IMG/VR virus record: IMGVR_UViG_3300017917_002795
Coordinates: 62,001-126,000 of that record
Reading direction: 5' to 3' (one strand)
Source of the DNA: a virus
Length of the DNA: 64,000 nt
Made by a program: the position numbers and the translations under genes. This document shows, piece after piece, positions 17,952 to 28,000 of the stretch. Under the pieces are notes generated by a model. It made no database searches and had not been told where the DNA came from. It saw only the letters and a program-made list of their open reading frames with translations. The stretch's first letter is position 1. Every line of letters starts with the position of its first letter.

Positions 17952-18434
17952 ATGAGCATTATTTTATACAAAGATCGTTTCATATCTAATAGCACGCCAG
18001 TCGATGTGTTATTAGAAGGTGGTGCGTTCCGTGTATTTGAAGGCGATATTTCTGAGTTAAACAATTTACCGCAAGACCGGCGAAAACCAGGTATGATTTG
18101 TGGTATATTGAATGGCCAGTCTTACTACATATTGAATCAGGGTCCATGGTCATACACAGATTCGGATTGGGAAGAAATTGTTGTTGTTCGAAAATCACAA
18201 GAAATATATTTTGTTGATAAAGAAACACCAACCGGCACGGTAGATGATATGAACATGATATTTGAATTACAACATCAACCAGTTGCAGATTCAGAACATG
18301 TTTATATTAATGGTATACTTCAAACGCCAGGAGATACTGCAGATTATGTTATCGCAACCAATCAAATCATATTTGCTGAACCACCATTTCCTGGTGCTAA
18401 TATACGGTGTACATACCGATATGTAAATGTTTAA
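17952..18434 (+). CDS. Virion-associated protein with adhesin-like C-terminal module
   Basis: This 160-residue protein has an N-terminal domain that wraps around PGMICGILNGQSYYILN. Its C-terminal 60 residues (FELQHQPVADSEHVYINGIL...RCTYRYVNV) match the C-terminal module of the 843-residue fibre at 18833 (FTLASAVRNGSEAIYLNGLL...VVVYGMY). The shared module suggests both ends bind the same partner or fold as a common tip. Confidence 0.7.
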   Translation: MSIILYKDRFISNSTPVDVLLEGGAFRVFEGDISELNNLPQDRRKPGMICGILNGQSYYILNQGPWSYTDSDWEEIVVVRKSQEIYFVDKETPTGTVDDMNMIFELQHQPVADSEHVYINGILQTPGDTADYVIATNQIIFAEPPFPGANIRCTYRYVNV

Positions 18435-18486
18435 AAATTTTTCGCCAATATTGTATAGTTTTTTGTAGTTTTATAAAACATGCATA

Positions 18487-18496
18487 TATTTATATT
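18487..18496 (+). promoter_or_regulatory. Late-type promoter motif
   Basis: TATTTATATT lies 31 bases before ATG 18528; a second, partial TATTTATAT overlaps the start codon itself. Confidence 0.4.
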
Positions 18497-18527
18497 TGAA
18501 TTCAAAAAAAATAGAATTCTTATTTAT

Positions 18528-18749
18528 ATGAACTATTTAACTTCAGATTTATATTTAACGGCCTACCTTAAGATCAAGGGACATAAATTCATTGTAGAAA
18601 AATCTGCAAAGAAATCTACATTTGTTTTCCAATCTAGTCCCGAACTATTATCCCATGTAGATGAATATTTAACGGAAACGGGTTCGTGCGAACCTTTGGC
18701 TTTCACAAATGCCATAAAGAACCTTAAAAATCTTTTATTCAACAAGTAA
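18528..18749 (+). CDS. DUF5659-like small protein
   Basis: ATG 18528 is chosen because the longer frame from 18480 would run through the promoter-like motif. The 73-residue protein (TSDLYLTAYLKIKGHKF...KSTFVFQSSPEL...) fits my memory of the small DUF5659 family: an N-terminal TSDLYLAAYL, a GHK turn and an FVFE/D strand. Function is unknown. It lies between two fibre genes. Confidence 0.65.
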   Translation: MNYLTSDLYLTAYLKIKGHKFIVEKSAKKSTFVFQSSPELLSHVDEYLTETGSCEPLAFTNAIKNLKNLLFNK

Positions 18750-18832
18750 TCCGGTTGGATTGCTACATTTTGAATGGGATCATACTGGTTCATTGAACTT
18801 AATTAATTTTTAAAAAAAAGGAACAAAACAAA

Positions 18833-21364
18833 ATGTCTACAACTAAAATCGTCTTAAATAGACAATCTGATTTAATTTTAGATAACGCGCAAATCACTGC
18901 TCCGGTTGGTATCGTTGTTGCGGATATCGATGGTTTAGAATCAGCAATTGCTTCTATCGATTCTAACGTGTCAACTGAAGTTTCTCGCGAGATCTCTTCT
19001 AGAGTATCTGGTGATGCATCTGTTGCTGCAAATTTATCTACAGAAGTTGAAAACCGTGAAGCTGCAGTATCTGCTGAAGAATCTCGTGCAATGGTAGCTG
19101 AGCAATCATTACAAAACAATATCGATGCTGAAGCATCTGTACGTATTGTTGGTGATGAAAGTTTAGAAGCTGCAATGTCAACTGCTGATGCTTCATTGGA
19201 TGCTAAAGTATCTTCTGAAACTGCTCGTGCAGAATCAGCTGAATCTTCATTAGAAGGTAGAATTGATTACATCGTATCAAACGTTGATCCTGCTGCTTTA
19301 GATTCATTAACTGAAATCGTTGGTGCTTTCCAAAGTGCAGATGGTGACCTTAACGGTGCTATCACTTCATTGGCTACTGCTGCTGGTGCTTCTTTAAGCT
19401 CTGAAGTATCTCGTGCTACATCAGCTGAAGCTTCTTTGGCTTCTGATCTATCTGTTGAAATCGCTGATAGAGAAGCTGCTATCTCATTAGAAGAAGCTGC
19501 TCGTATCTCAGGCGATGCTTCTGTTGTTGCTGACTTGTCTGTTGAAACTGCAAACCGTGAGGCTGCTGTATCGGCTGAGGCTTCTGCACGAGTATCTGGT
19601 GATGCAAGTTTAGAGTCTAAAATTACTGCTGATTTATCTACTGCAAATGCTTCTATCGAAGGTGCATTGAGTACTGAAATTTCAGCTCGTATCTCTGATG
19701 TAGATGCTGAAGAATCTGCTCGTATTTCTGGTGATGCTTCTTTAAGTGCTGCACTTTCTGTTGAAGTATCGGCAAGAATCGCTGACGTTGATGCTGAAGA
19801 GTCTGCTCGTATCGCTGCTGTAAGTGTTGAAGAATCTGCTAGAGTATCTGGTGATGCTTCTTTGGCTGCTGGTTTGTCTTCTGAAGTATCTGCAAGAATC
19901 GCAGATGTAGACGCTGAAGAATCAAGAGCAATGAGTGTTGAAGGCGTATTGAGCGCTGATTTATCATCTGAAGTATCTGCAAGAATTGCTGATGTTGACG
20001 CTGAACAATCAAGAGCTGAATCTGCTGAAGCATCATTGGCTTCTGGACTTTCTGTTGAAGTATCTGCAAGAATTGCTGATGTTGATGCTGAACAATCAAG
20101 AGCTGAATCTGCTGAAGCTTCTTTAAACGTTGCTTTGTCTTCTGAAGTTTCTGCAAGAATCGCTGACGTTGACGCTGAAGAGTCTGCAAGAATATCTGCA
20201 ATTGACAACGAAGCTTCTATCCGTTTGGCTGCTGACCAATCATTGGCAACGGCTGTATCTGCTGAAGCATCACGTATCGATGTTATCCTTGATGGTTCAG
20301 ATGTTGATCTTGATCAATTTGCTGAAATCGTTGAGTTCGTTAACGGAATTGACCTTGAAAACGATAACGCATTGTTAAGTGCTGTAACTTCAATTGGTTT
20401 AGATATCGATGCTGAAGAATCTCGCGCGGTATCTGCTGAAGCTTCTTTGAACTCTGCATTATCTGTTGAAATCTCAGCTCGTATCTCTGATGTAGATGCT
20501 GAACAATCACGTGCAGAATCAGCTGAAGCATCTTTGGCTTCTGGTCTTTCTGTTGAAATCTCAGCTCGTATCTCTGACGTTGACGCTGAAGAATCTCGTG
20601 CAATGAGTGTTGAAGCTGTATTAAGTGGTGATTTATCTTCTGAAGTTTCAGCTCGTATTGCTGATGTTGACGCTGAAGAATCTCGTGCGGTATCTGCTGA
20701 AGCGTCTTTAAACGTTGCTTTATCTTCTGAAATTTCAAGAGCTGAATCTGCTGAAGCGTCTTTAGCTACTGAATTATCTTACGAAGTATCTTACTTAATT
20801 GCAAACACAGACTTAACTTCAATTGACTCATTTGCTGAAGTATCAACTGAATTGTCAAATGAAATCTCTACAAGAGAATCTGCTGACAACTCACTTGAAG
20901 CTTATGTTTCAACTGAAATCGATGGTTTGGCTGCAGCTGATGAAGCAACTATTGAACTTGATACTGTTGGAAACGTAATTCGTTTGAAAGAAACAATTGC
21001 AGCACCTGCAAGTGGTTTAAGAACATTCGAAGGTGATGTTGAAGTATCTGGTGACTTGACAGTTGGTGGTGTTAACGTAATTGCTGAAATTAGCTCAGAA
21101 GTTTCTCGTGCAGAATCTGCTGAATTGAGCTTGGCTGATGACTTTGCAAACATCTACTTCAAGAAAGTTGCTGTATCTGGAACAATTAATGGTTCAAACG
21201 ATGTATTTACTCTAGCAAGTGCTGTAAGAAATGGCTCAGAAGCTATTTACTTGAACGGTCTATTGTTGAGTGCATCTGATGACTATGCAGTTTCTGGTAC
21301 ATCGTTAACATTTGTTGCCGCTCCTGAAGCTGGTGATAAAGTTGTTGTTTACGGTATGTATTAA
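18833..21364 (+). CDS. Long repetitive coiled-coil fibre protein
   Basis: The 843-residue protein is built mostly of Ser/Ala/Glu repeats of the form SSEVSARIADVDAEESRA, with a 29-residue period through much of residues 280-640. Two non-repeat stretches (around DPAALDSLTEIVGAFQ and DGSDVDLDQFAEIVEFV) interrupt the rod. The C-terminus has a beta-rich segment and a tip module shared with the 17952 protein. The composition predicts a long trimeric coiled-coil rod, so a long tail fibre or whisker is likely. Codon use is more uniform than in the neighbours, as expected of tandem repeats. Confidence 0.8.
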   Translation: MSTTKIVLNRQSDLILDNAQITAPVGIVVADIDGLESAIASIDSNVSTEVSREISSRVSGDASVAANLSTEVENREAAVSAEESRAMVAEQSLQNNIDAEASVRIVGDESLEAAMSTADASLDAKVSSETARAESAESSLEGRIDYIVSNVDPAALDSLTEIVGAFQSADGDLNGAITSLATAAGASLSSEVSRATSAEASLASDLSVEIADREAAISLEEAARISGDASVVADLSVETANREAAVSAEASARVSGDASLESKITADLSTANASIEGALSTEISARISDVDAEESARISGDASLSAALSVEVSARIADVDAEESARIAAVSVEESARVSGDASLAAGLSSEVSARIADVDAEESRAMSVEGVLSADLSSEVSARIADVDAEQSRAESAEASLASGLSVEVSARIADVDAEQSRAESAEASLNVALSSEVSARIADVDAEESARISAIDNEASIRLAADQSLATAVSAEASRIDVILDGSDVDLDQFAEIVEFVNGIDLENDNALLSAVTSIGLDIDAEESRAVSAEASLNSALSVEISARISDVDAEQSRAESAEASLASGLSVEISARISDVDAEESRAMSVEAVLSGDLSSEVSARIADVDAEESRAVSAEASLNVALSSEISRAESAEASLATELSYEVSYLIANTDLTSIDSFAEVSTELSNEISTRESADNSLEAYVSTEIDGLAAADEATIELDTVGNVIRLKETIAAPASGLRTFEGDVEVSGDLTVGGVNVIAEISSEVSRAESAELSLADDFANIYFKKVAVSGTINGSNDVFTLASAVRNGSEAIYLNGLLLSASDDYAVSGTSLTFVAAPEAGDKVVVYGMY
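19680..20740 (+). repeat. 87-bp tandem repeats inside fibre gene
   Basis: Units of about 87 bp encode the 29-residue repeat; neighbouring copies differ mainly at third positions. Boundaries are approximate, and some copies are lengthened by an extra ESARI segment. Confidence 0.7.
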
Positions 21365-21378
21365 TAGTTTAAATTTAT

Positions 21379-21402
21379 GGGGAGGATGAAATACTCCTCC
21401 CT
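21379..21402 (+). terminator. Hairpin after long fibre gene
   Basis: A GGGAGGA/TCCTCCC stem of about seven pairs has a loop near ten bases. No T run follows, so termination is uncertain. A TATTTATAC motif starts two bases later. Confidence 0.45.
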
Positions 21403-21403
21403 A

Positions 21404-21412
21404 TATTTATAC
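21404..21412 (+). promoter_or_regulatory. Late-type motif before LRR gene
   Basis: TATTTATAC lies 40 bases upstream of the ATG at 21453, a longer distance than usual, with an A-rich leader. Confidence 0.4.
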
Positions 21413-21452
21413 AAAACAAAATAAATAAACTAAAAAAAAATAAAAAAAAACT

Positions 21453-23201
21453 ATGGCAACTTTTATAACATCCAAAGGGGTTGGGGAAACAATATCAATC
21501 ACTGTTGTAACCTCTACCGGATATTGGAAATATAACCATAACGGGACAGATTCAAGTGCTTTCGTAAATGGTGAAGACGGAGTGATAACTATATCAAACG
21601 CAAATGGTGAATTTACACTTATTTCATGTGATAGTGAAGGTAATGTAAGTGGGGATATTATTTATTTGGAATCACAAAATAACCAAATAACTTCATTTAA
21701 TGGAACAGGTTTAACATCATTAACTGAGTTGTATTTAGGTGGTAACCAATTAACATCATTTGATGGTACTGGTTTATCAGATTTAAACGTTTTGTATTTA
21801 ACCAATAACCAATTAACTGGATTTACGGGAACAGGTTTATCTTCTTTAACTCAGTTGTATTTATACAATAACCAATTAACCGGATTTACGGGAACAGGTT
21901 TAACATCATTAACTGAGTTGTATTTAGAAAATAACCAATTAACATCATTTGATGGAACAGGTTTATCTTCTTTAACTACATTGGGTTTATATAATAACCA
22001 ATTAACTTCATTTGACGGAACGGGTTTATCTTCTTTAACTACATTGGGTTTATATAATAACCAATTAACTTCATTTGACGGAACGGGTTTATCTGGATTA
22101 ATTAATTTAAATATAGAAAATAACCAATTAACTGGATTTACAGGAACTGGTTTATCTTCTTTAACTGAGTTGTATTTAGGTAATAACCCACTCACATCAT
22201 TCAATGGTGGAGATATGGGTCAAATCACAAGTTTAAATTTTCAAGGTAACTTGGGTATTTCAACACTAGAATCATTTGATGGTGGTAATATGACTGGTTT
22301 AACTGAATTGTATTTACACAATAACCAATTAACTTCATTTGATGGAACTGGTTTATCTTCTTTAACTCAGTTGGATTTAAACACCAACCAATTAACTTCA
22401 TTTGACGGAACAGGTTTATCTGGTTTAACTTCATTGGCTTTATATGGCAACCCACTCACATCATTCAATGGTGGTGACATGGGTCAAATCACCGAGTTAA
22501 ATTTTCCTGATAGTTGGAATATTACAACGCTACAATCATTTGATGGTGGTAATATGACTGGGTTAACTTCGTTATATTTATATAACAACCAATTAACTTC
22601 ATTTGATGGAACTGGTTTATCTGGATTAACTTCGTTATCTTTATATAACAACCAATTAACTTCATTTGATGGATTTATTTTTCCTGAAAGTTTAACTTAT
22701 TTAGAATTAAACAACAACCAATTAACTTCATTTGACGGAACTGGTTTATCTGGATTAACTTCGTTATCTTTAAACAGTAACCAATTAACTTCATTAGATG
22801 GATTTATTTTTCCTGAAAGTTTAACTTATTTAGAATTAAACAACAACCAATTAACTTCATTTGACGGAACTGGTTTATCTTCGTTAAATGGATTGTATTT
22901 AGCTAACAACCAATTAACATCAATTAATATTGCTGGTTGTGATATTCTTCGATATCTATACGTTAATGATAATCCATTAACACCCGTTATCAACAATTCA
23001 CTTCTAGCAAAACTTGCAGCAAATGAATTAGTAAATGATTGGAATTCTGGTGAATTCATCACAACAGGAGGAAGAACATCTGCTGGTACAACTGATTATG
23101 ATTATTTGATCGCAAATGGTTGGTCAATTGGAGGTGCTGATTTAGTTCCCGTTGTAACAGGTAAACTACGTGTTAAAGGTGTTGGACAGATTAATCCATA
23201 A
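21453..23201 (+). CDS. Leucine-rich-repeat protein, candidate adhesin
   Basis: About 20 leucine-rich repeats of 21 residues (consensus LTSFDGTGLSSLTTLGLYNNQ) cover residues about 75-510. A short N-terminal beta domain precedes them, and a C-terminal 70-residue domain ends GKLRVKGVGQINP. There is no signal peptide or membrane segment. LRR solenoids bind proteins or glycans, and in the middle of a fibre cluster the likely role is receptor binding. Two consecutive 63-bp units near 21971-22096 are identical, suggesting recent unit duplication. A bidirectional-looking hairpin follows. Confidence 0.8.
   Translation: MATFITSKGVGETISITVVTSTGYWKYNHNGTDSSAFVNGEDGVITISNANGEFTLISCDSEGNVSGDIIYLESQNNQITSFNGTGLTSLTELYLGGNQLTSFDGTGLSDLNVLYLTNNQLTGFTGTGLSSLTQLYLYNNQLTGFTGTGLTSLTELYLENNQLTSFDGTGLSSLTTLGLYNNQLTSFDGTGLSSLTTLGLYNNQLTSFDGTGLSGLINLNIENNQLTGFTGTGLSSLTELYLGNNPLTSFNGGDMGQITSLNFQGNLGISTLESFDGGNMTGLTELYLHNNQLTSFDGTGLSSLTQLDLNTNQLTSFDGTGLSGLTSLALYGNPLTSFNGGDMGQITELNFPDSWNITTLQSFDGGNMTGLTSLYLYNNQLTSFDGTGLSGLTSLSLYNNQLTSFDGFIFPESLTYLELNNNQLTSFDGTGLSGLTSLSLNSNQLTSLDGFIFPESLTYLELNNNQLTSFDGTGLSSLNGLYLANNQLTSINIAGCDILRYLYVNDNPLTPVINNSLLAKLAANELVNDWNSGEFITTGGRTSAGTTDYDYLIANGWSIGGADLVPVVTGKLRVKGVGQINP
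21971..22096 (+). repeat. Identical 63-bp LRR units
   Basis: Two adjacent copies are identical as read by eye (offset 63 bases), within a longer run of diverged LRR units. Confidence 0.7.
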
Positions 23202-23226
23202 CATTTACATTTAACCAAACACAAAG

Positions 23227-23253
23227 AAAGGGACTTCAAAAGAGTCCCTTTTT
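23227..23253 (+). terminator. Terminator between convergent genes
   Basis: A perfect 9-bp stem (AAAGGGACT/AGTCCCTTT) has a 7-base loop, and the T run continues on the + strand. The minus-strand gene ends 20 bases away, so it may serve both directions, though the minus-strand T run is weaker. Confidence 0.85.
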
Positions 23254-23273
23254 TACATTCCTATAGGTAACAT

Positions 23274-24458
23274 TTACATATATAGGTTCGTCATTGGATC
23301 ATATACCAATCCTTTATTTCCACCATTAAATAAACCTTCAATTAAACGGTCATATGTTTCAACCACTTCTTCATTATCAATATGGTAACGTTGTAAAACT
23401 TTATCGTTTCTCTCATTGTATTCATCTATATTTTTATCGTGTTCTGTTAAAATATAGTTTAATGTTTTAGAAGCCTCAACCGTATCTGAACCCTCATAAT
23501 AATATCCCAAATCTTTACACATTAGAGCATTATGTAATACTGGATACCCTAAATAAGCAGCATCCAAATACAGATAATTTAATGGATTTAATAGTTGATG
23601 ACAAATCAACACATCCAAATGTTGAGTTAACATATAAGCTGTTTGATAACGCGACTCAGAACTTATCTTACCTTCTCTAAACAAATCAAATGTTTGAATT
23701 ATGGACATAAATTCTCGATGTTTTGAAACTACCGTTCCATTTGTAATACGAAGTTTATCAATGTGTTTTCGGCCTGTAATAGTGCGATACGATTCCTCAG
23801 CAATCATGGCTGGAATCAAACAAAACTTAACAATGTTTAGGTTTGGCTCCATAATACCTAAAATTTTCTTTTCTTTGGTGTTATCGTATTGCCAATCTTT
23901 TTTATATTTTTCGGCCTTGAATCCTTTATGTATTTCTCTAACCGCCTCAAACAGAAATTTTTCTGACCATATAAAAGGAACAGATAGAGCATTTGTGCGA
24001 TACAATGTCTTATATAATCCAGAATTTACCTCATCTTGTTGTGGAACATACCATATTTCATCATATTGACGTTCATATTGAAACTTCTTATCCTCACTTG
24101 GACGAAACAAAATATTTTCCATATGGATCACATAGTTGTTTCCACATTTGTAAGATACGACTTTTTTATTATCTCCAGAACGTTTAAATGTTTCAAGTTG
24201 ATAGTCGTGTATTTGAGCACCCATCACAATTAATAGGTCCATTTCCAAGAACTTATCGTTAAAGTAATGAATGTCTATTCCATCAAGGTATGAAGGACGT
24301 TCTGTAAAATCTACATTCATTGAGTTTAAAATGCAGACGTCATAGCCTTTCTTTGAATTTTTCAACAGGTGTACAAGCATCAAAACATTTTGTTTGATAC
24401 CGTTTGTCCAAATGGATTCTTTGTTGTCTTTTAAGCCGAGTGTAATTCCTATTTTCAT
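23274..24458 (-). CDS. DUF2827-like glycosyltransferase-type protein
   Basis: The N-terminal KIGITLGLKDNKESIWTNG and IKQNVLMLVHLLKNS match the DUF2827 signature (ISxxxxxxxxIWxNGxxQNxxFLxxLL) as I recall it. The overall length (394 aa) and a late GYYYEGSD region resemble a GT-B glycosyltransferase fold. It may modify a phage or host surface glycan, but donor and acceptor are unknown. It is in a two-gene minus-strand operon with the J-domain gene, overlapping it by four bases. Confidence 0.7.
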   Translation of the reverse strand: MKIGITLGLKDNKESIWTNGIKQNVLMLVHLLKNSKKGYDVCILNSMNVDFTERPSYLDGIDIHYFNDKFLEMDLLIVMGAQIHDYQLETFKRSGDNKKVVSYKCGNNYVIHMENILFRPSEDKKFQYERQYDEIWYVPQQDEVNSGLYKTLYRTNALSVPFIWSEKFLFEAVREIHKGFKAEKYKKDWQYDNTKEKKILGIMEPNLNIVKFCLIPAMIAEESYRTITGRKHIDKLRITNGTVVSKHREFMSIIQTFDLFREGKISSESRYQTAYMLTQHLDVLICHQLLNPLNYLYLDAAYLGYPVLHNALMCKDLGYYYEGSDTVEASKTLNYILTEHDKNIDEYNERNDKVLQRYHIDNEEVVETYDRLIEGLFNGGNKGLVYDPMTNLYM

Positions 24459-25012
24459 AGTCGTTTTCCGTGTTTATTTACAAATTGTTCTACAAGTTTA
24501 TTTCTACGTTCTTCAGATGGTGCGTGAGCATATAACCAGATAAATGATGCTTCTATGGCGGCTAATTCTTCACGCTTATGCATTATCCGTTGTTTCAATA
24601 TATCTTTATCCTCAGGATCTATGGAGTGCGTTATATTCAATCTATGGCATATTTCATACAATGCAAACAAATCAAATTCTTCAGCTGCATTTGTAGCTTC
24701 TACATATAATTCATGAAGACTTGTATCTGCACATCGGTCCGGATGAGTGTGTTTTGCAATTTCTCGGTACAATCGTTTTACTTTGTCTCGAGTGCTAGCA
24801 TCCACTGTGTCAGGATCAATGCGTCGTTTTGCTGGACGTTCTGGCATTGATTCTGGTTCAGGCTCTGGTTCTCCGTTTGCTTCTCTAACACGTTTTAAAA
24901 ATTCTGTTTTGTTAGCGGCAATGATTTCTTGTTTGTATTCTTCATCTAACAATAAAAAACTATATTCTTGCAACAATTTCTTCACCTCAAGATGCTGTAT
25001 TTTATCATTCAT
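24455..25012 (-). CDS. J-domain (DnaJ-like) protein
   Basis: Residues about 74-120 form a J-domain-like helical hairpin: KVKRLYREIAKHTHPDRC carries the HPD triad needed to stimulate Hsp70 (DnaK). A Glu/Pro-rich linker (about residues 47-62) precedes it, and a helical C-terminal domain of about 60 residues follows. A phage J protein could recruit host DnaK for tail-fibre or glycosyltransferase folding; this is inferred. It is the first gene of the minus-strand pair. Confidence 0.75.
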   Translation of the reverse strand: MNDKIQHLEVKKLLQEYSFLLLDEEYKQEIIAANKTEFLKRVREANGEPEPEPESMPERPAKRRIDPDTVDASTRDKVKRLYREIAKHTHPDRCADTSLHELYVEATNAAEEFDLFALYEICHRLNITHSIDPEDKDILKQRIMHKREELAAIEASFIWLYAHAPSEERRNKLVEQFVNKHGKRL

Positions 25013-25023
25013 TGCCGGTTTAT

Positions 25024-25040
25024 AATAAATATGATAAGAT
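25024..25040 (-). promoter_or_regulatory. Late-type motif, minus strand
   Basis: Read on the minus strand, the gap before the J-domain ATG contains CATATTTATTATAAACC. The motif therefore points in the direction of its gene here too. Confidence 0.4.
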
Positions 25041-25053
25041 ATTTTAATACGGA

Positions 25054-25063
25054 TATTTATATA
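25054..25063 (+). promoter_or_regulatory. Late-type promoter motif before long fibre
   Basis: TATTTATATA ends 18 bases before ATG 25082, in a divergent intergenic region with the minus-strand motif. Confidence 0.5.
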
Positions 25064-25081
25064 TAAAAAAAGTTAACGGAT

Positions 25082-28000
25082 ATGCCAATTGCTAGCAAGA
25101 ACATTAATGCCGAAAAGATCCAGGGAAATTTAGACATCACCACAGTCAGTGCTTCAGCATTTACTGGTAGTTTCATTGGAGATGGTGCTGGTTTATACAA
25201 CTTACCAACCGGTTCATTGTTAACTACCGCATCATTCAATGCTTATACAGGATCTAATACTAGCCAATTTGCCGGAACTGCATCATTTGCATATAGTTCT
25301 AGCGACGCCATTACAGCATCATACTATGCAGAAACAGATCCTATCTTTACAGCAGTTTCTGGGACATTTACGACAACAGCATCATTTGAAGCATTTACAG
25401 GTTCAATTCAACCACAAGTTGATGCCCTGATTGCTGCAACATCAAGCTATGTTCAATCAAGCCAAACTGCTTCAATGACTGTATTGAGTTCATCTTATGC
25501 TCAAACAGCCTCAAATATATTAGGTGGCAAAGCAACACATGTACCATACTTCATAACAGACACAACACTAGCTACTAGCTCAATATATCAATCAGGTTCA
25601 ACTAGTGTTATAATCAACCAAGATAACAATACAACAGCCAATCCAGAAGCATTGTATGTTTGGCAACCAAGTACCACATCAATCAATGTAATATCCGGAA
25701 AAGGTAATTTAAACAATTACTTGCAATTGAATATCCAAAATACCAATCAAGGCCCAGATGCATCATCAGATATCGTAGCAACAGCGAATAACGGAAGCGA
25801 AACGGACAACTACATTGATATGGGTATCAATAGTCAGAATTATGCTGGATTTTTAGGAGGACCAAACGACTCATATTTATACTCCCATGGTCAAAATATG
25901 TGGTTCGGAAACATCAATGATGGCCATGATATAATCTTCTTTAATAGTTCAAGTCAAGAGGCAATCATAAAACTTACGGCTGCTGGTCAAGCTGAAATAA
26001 CTGGATCGCTGTTTGGTACTGCATCATGGGCTAGAAATGCTGTAAGCGCATCAACCACAGTAACTGCATCTTATGCTATATTAGCAGAAAATGCTAAAAA
26101 TGCAGTAAGCGCATCTCATGCTACAAATTCAATGAATTCATTGAATGCCATAAGCGCATCTCATGCGTTATTGGCTGATAATGCCCTTGCAGCAAATTAT
26201 GCAGCTAGCGCCGGGAATGGTGGAGTAACCCAACTAATAGCCGGATCTGGTGTTACATTATTGCCCCCAAGCGGATTAGGCAATGTAACGGTGATTGCCA
26301 CAGGTACAGGTGGTGTAACAATCATATCCGGATCGATTGTAACTGGATCATTCACTAATACAACATCATACACATTCAATCACAACCTAGGCATTAGAAC
26401 ACCTATCATAACAGTATTTGATTCCAATTACAATCAAATTATTCCACAAAATATACAACTTGTAGACACAGCTAGCGCCATAATAACATTTCCAACTCTA
26501 GAAAGTGGATTTGCCATTGGGTCAACTGGTGGAACAACCGGAACTGCACTATCTTCTTCATATTCTACATTTTCAACATATGCAGACACAGCATCATATT
26601 TTGCAGAAACAGATCCAGTATTTGTAGCTCGAAGTGCATCATTAGCAACGACGGGTTCAAACACGTTTAGAGGTAACCAAACAATATCAGGTTCAGTAAC
26701 AATAACTGGATCATTAACTGTATCTGGATCAAGCACATTTACAAAGATAGGTCCTTCTATATTTAGTGGTAGTGTGACTTTGGTAAATGGTGCTACTGGT
26801 TCTTTATTTGGAACATCATCATTTGCAATAACTGCATCATATGCCCTAAATGTACTAAGCGCATCATACGCTCAGACATCATCATATGCTTTACAAGTAT
26901 TAAGTGCTTCATATGCTTTAACATCTTCATATGCTACATTTGCTGAAACTGCTTCATCTTCGTTAAATGCACAAGATATTTTGATATATGTTTTAAACCA
27001 ATCCGGTCAAAATATTGCAAAAGGTGTTGTAGTTCATATAACTGCATCTGGAAACTCAAGTGACATCCCTAGAATCATAACAGCATCATATGAAAATGAT
27101 TCAAATTCAGCTAACACTTTAGGTGTTACAAATCAAGCAATTGCAAATGGTGGTTTAGGTTATGTAATGACTGAAGGTGTGCTTAGAGGGATTGATACTT
27201 CAAATTTCCAATCGGGTCAATTAATATATTTAGGTGCAACTGGTTCTATAATTGGAACTGCTCCTGTAGCACCTCTACATGCTGTGCGTTTAGGCCAAGT
27301 AGTAAGAGAACAATCAAATAATGGTTCAGTTTATGTTCGTGTAGATAACGGTTATGAAATAGGTGAATTACATGATGTTAGAGATACAACTACAACTAGT
27401 TCATTTGGTGATTTATTAATTAAGAGTGGTAGTGTTTGGACTAACTCAAAACAACTAACAGGCTCATACGGAATAACAGGCTCCCTAACAATATCAGGTT
27501 CTTCTACTTTTACCAATATAGGCCCTGCTGTATTTACGGGTAGTGTTAATATAACAGGTTCTACTACACAAACAGGAAATAATACGTTAATTGGTAACAC
27601 AACATTAAGTGGTAGTATTGATGTAAGCGGATCTCAAACCTTTAATGGTACATCATCTTTCTATGGTAATCATCTATTAAGTGGAAGTAATACTATTAGA
27701 GGAAATACTTTTATGTTTGGTAACATACAAGTAAGTGGATCTTCTAATTTTAATAACAGTGAATTCATAGTAACTGGTTCTACATCTATCTTAGGTAATT
27801 TCAATGTAAAAGGTACATCTGTATTCTCAGATACAACATTTACAGTTACTGGATCTCAGTATTTCACCGGATCATCTTTTATAAACGGCAATCAAACGTT
27901 AACAGGTAATTCAACAGTTACGGGTTCGTTAAATGTATTGGGAAATATCAACGTAGTAAGTGGTTCATCTTTTACGAGATGGGGTAACAAATTATTCAAT

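Noticed and set aside
18480-18527. Extended start of the small DUF5659-like gene at 18480
   Set aside because: The extra codons run through the TATTTATATT motif, and the family-like sequence begins at ATG 18528.
19267-20208. Long minus-strand open frame (313 aa) within the repetitive fibre gene
   Set aside because: It is a mirror of the 87-bp repeats, with Ser/Ala composition on the wrong strand and no start signal; shorter minus-strand frames nearby (19839-20201, 20340-20738) have the same cause.
21453-23201. CRISPR-like array or non-coding repeats
   Set aside because: The repeats are in frame 63-base coding units with LRR consensus, not direct repeats with unique spacers.
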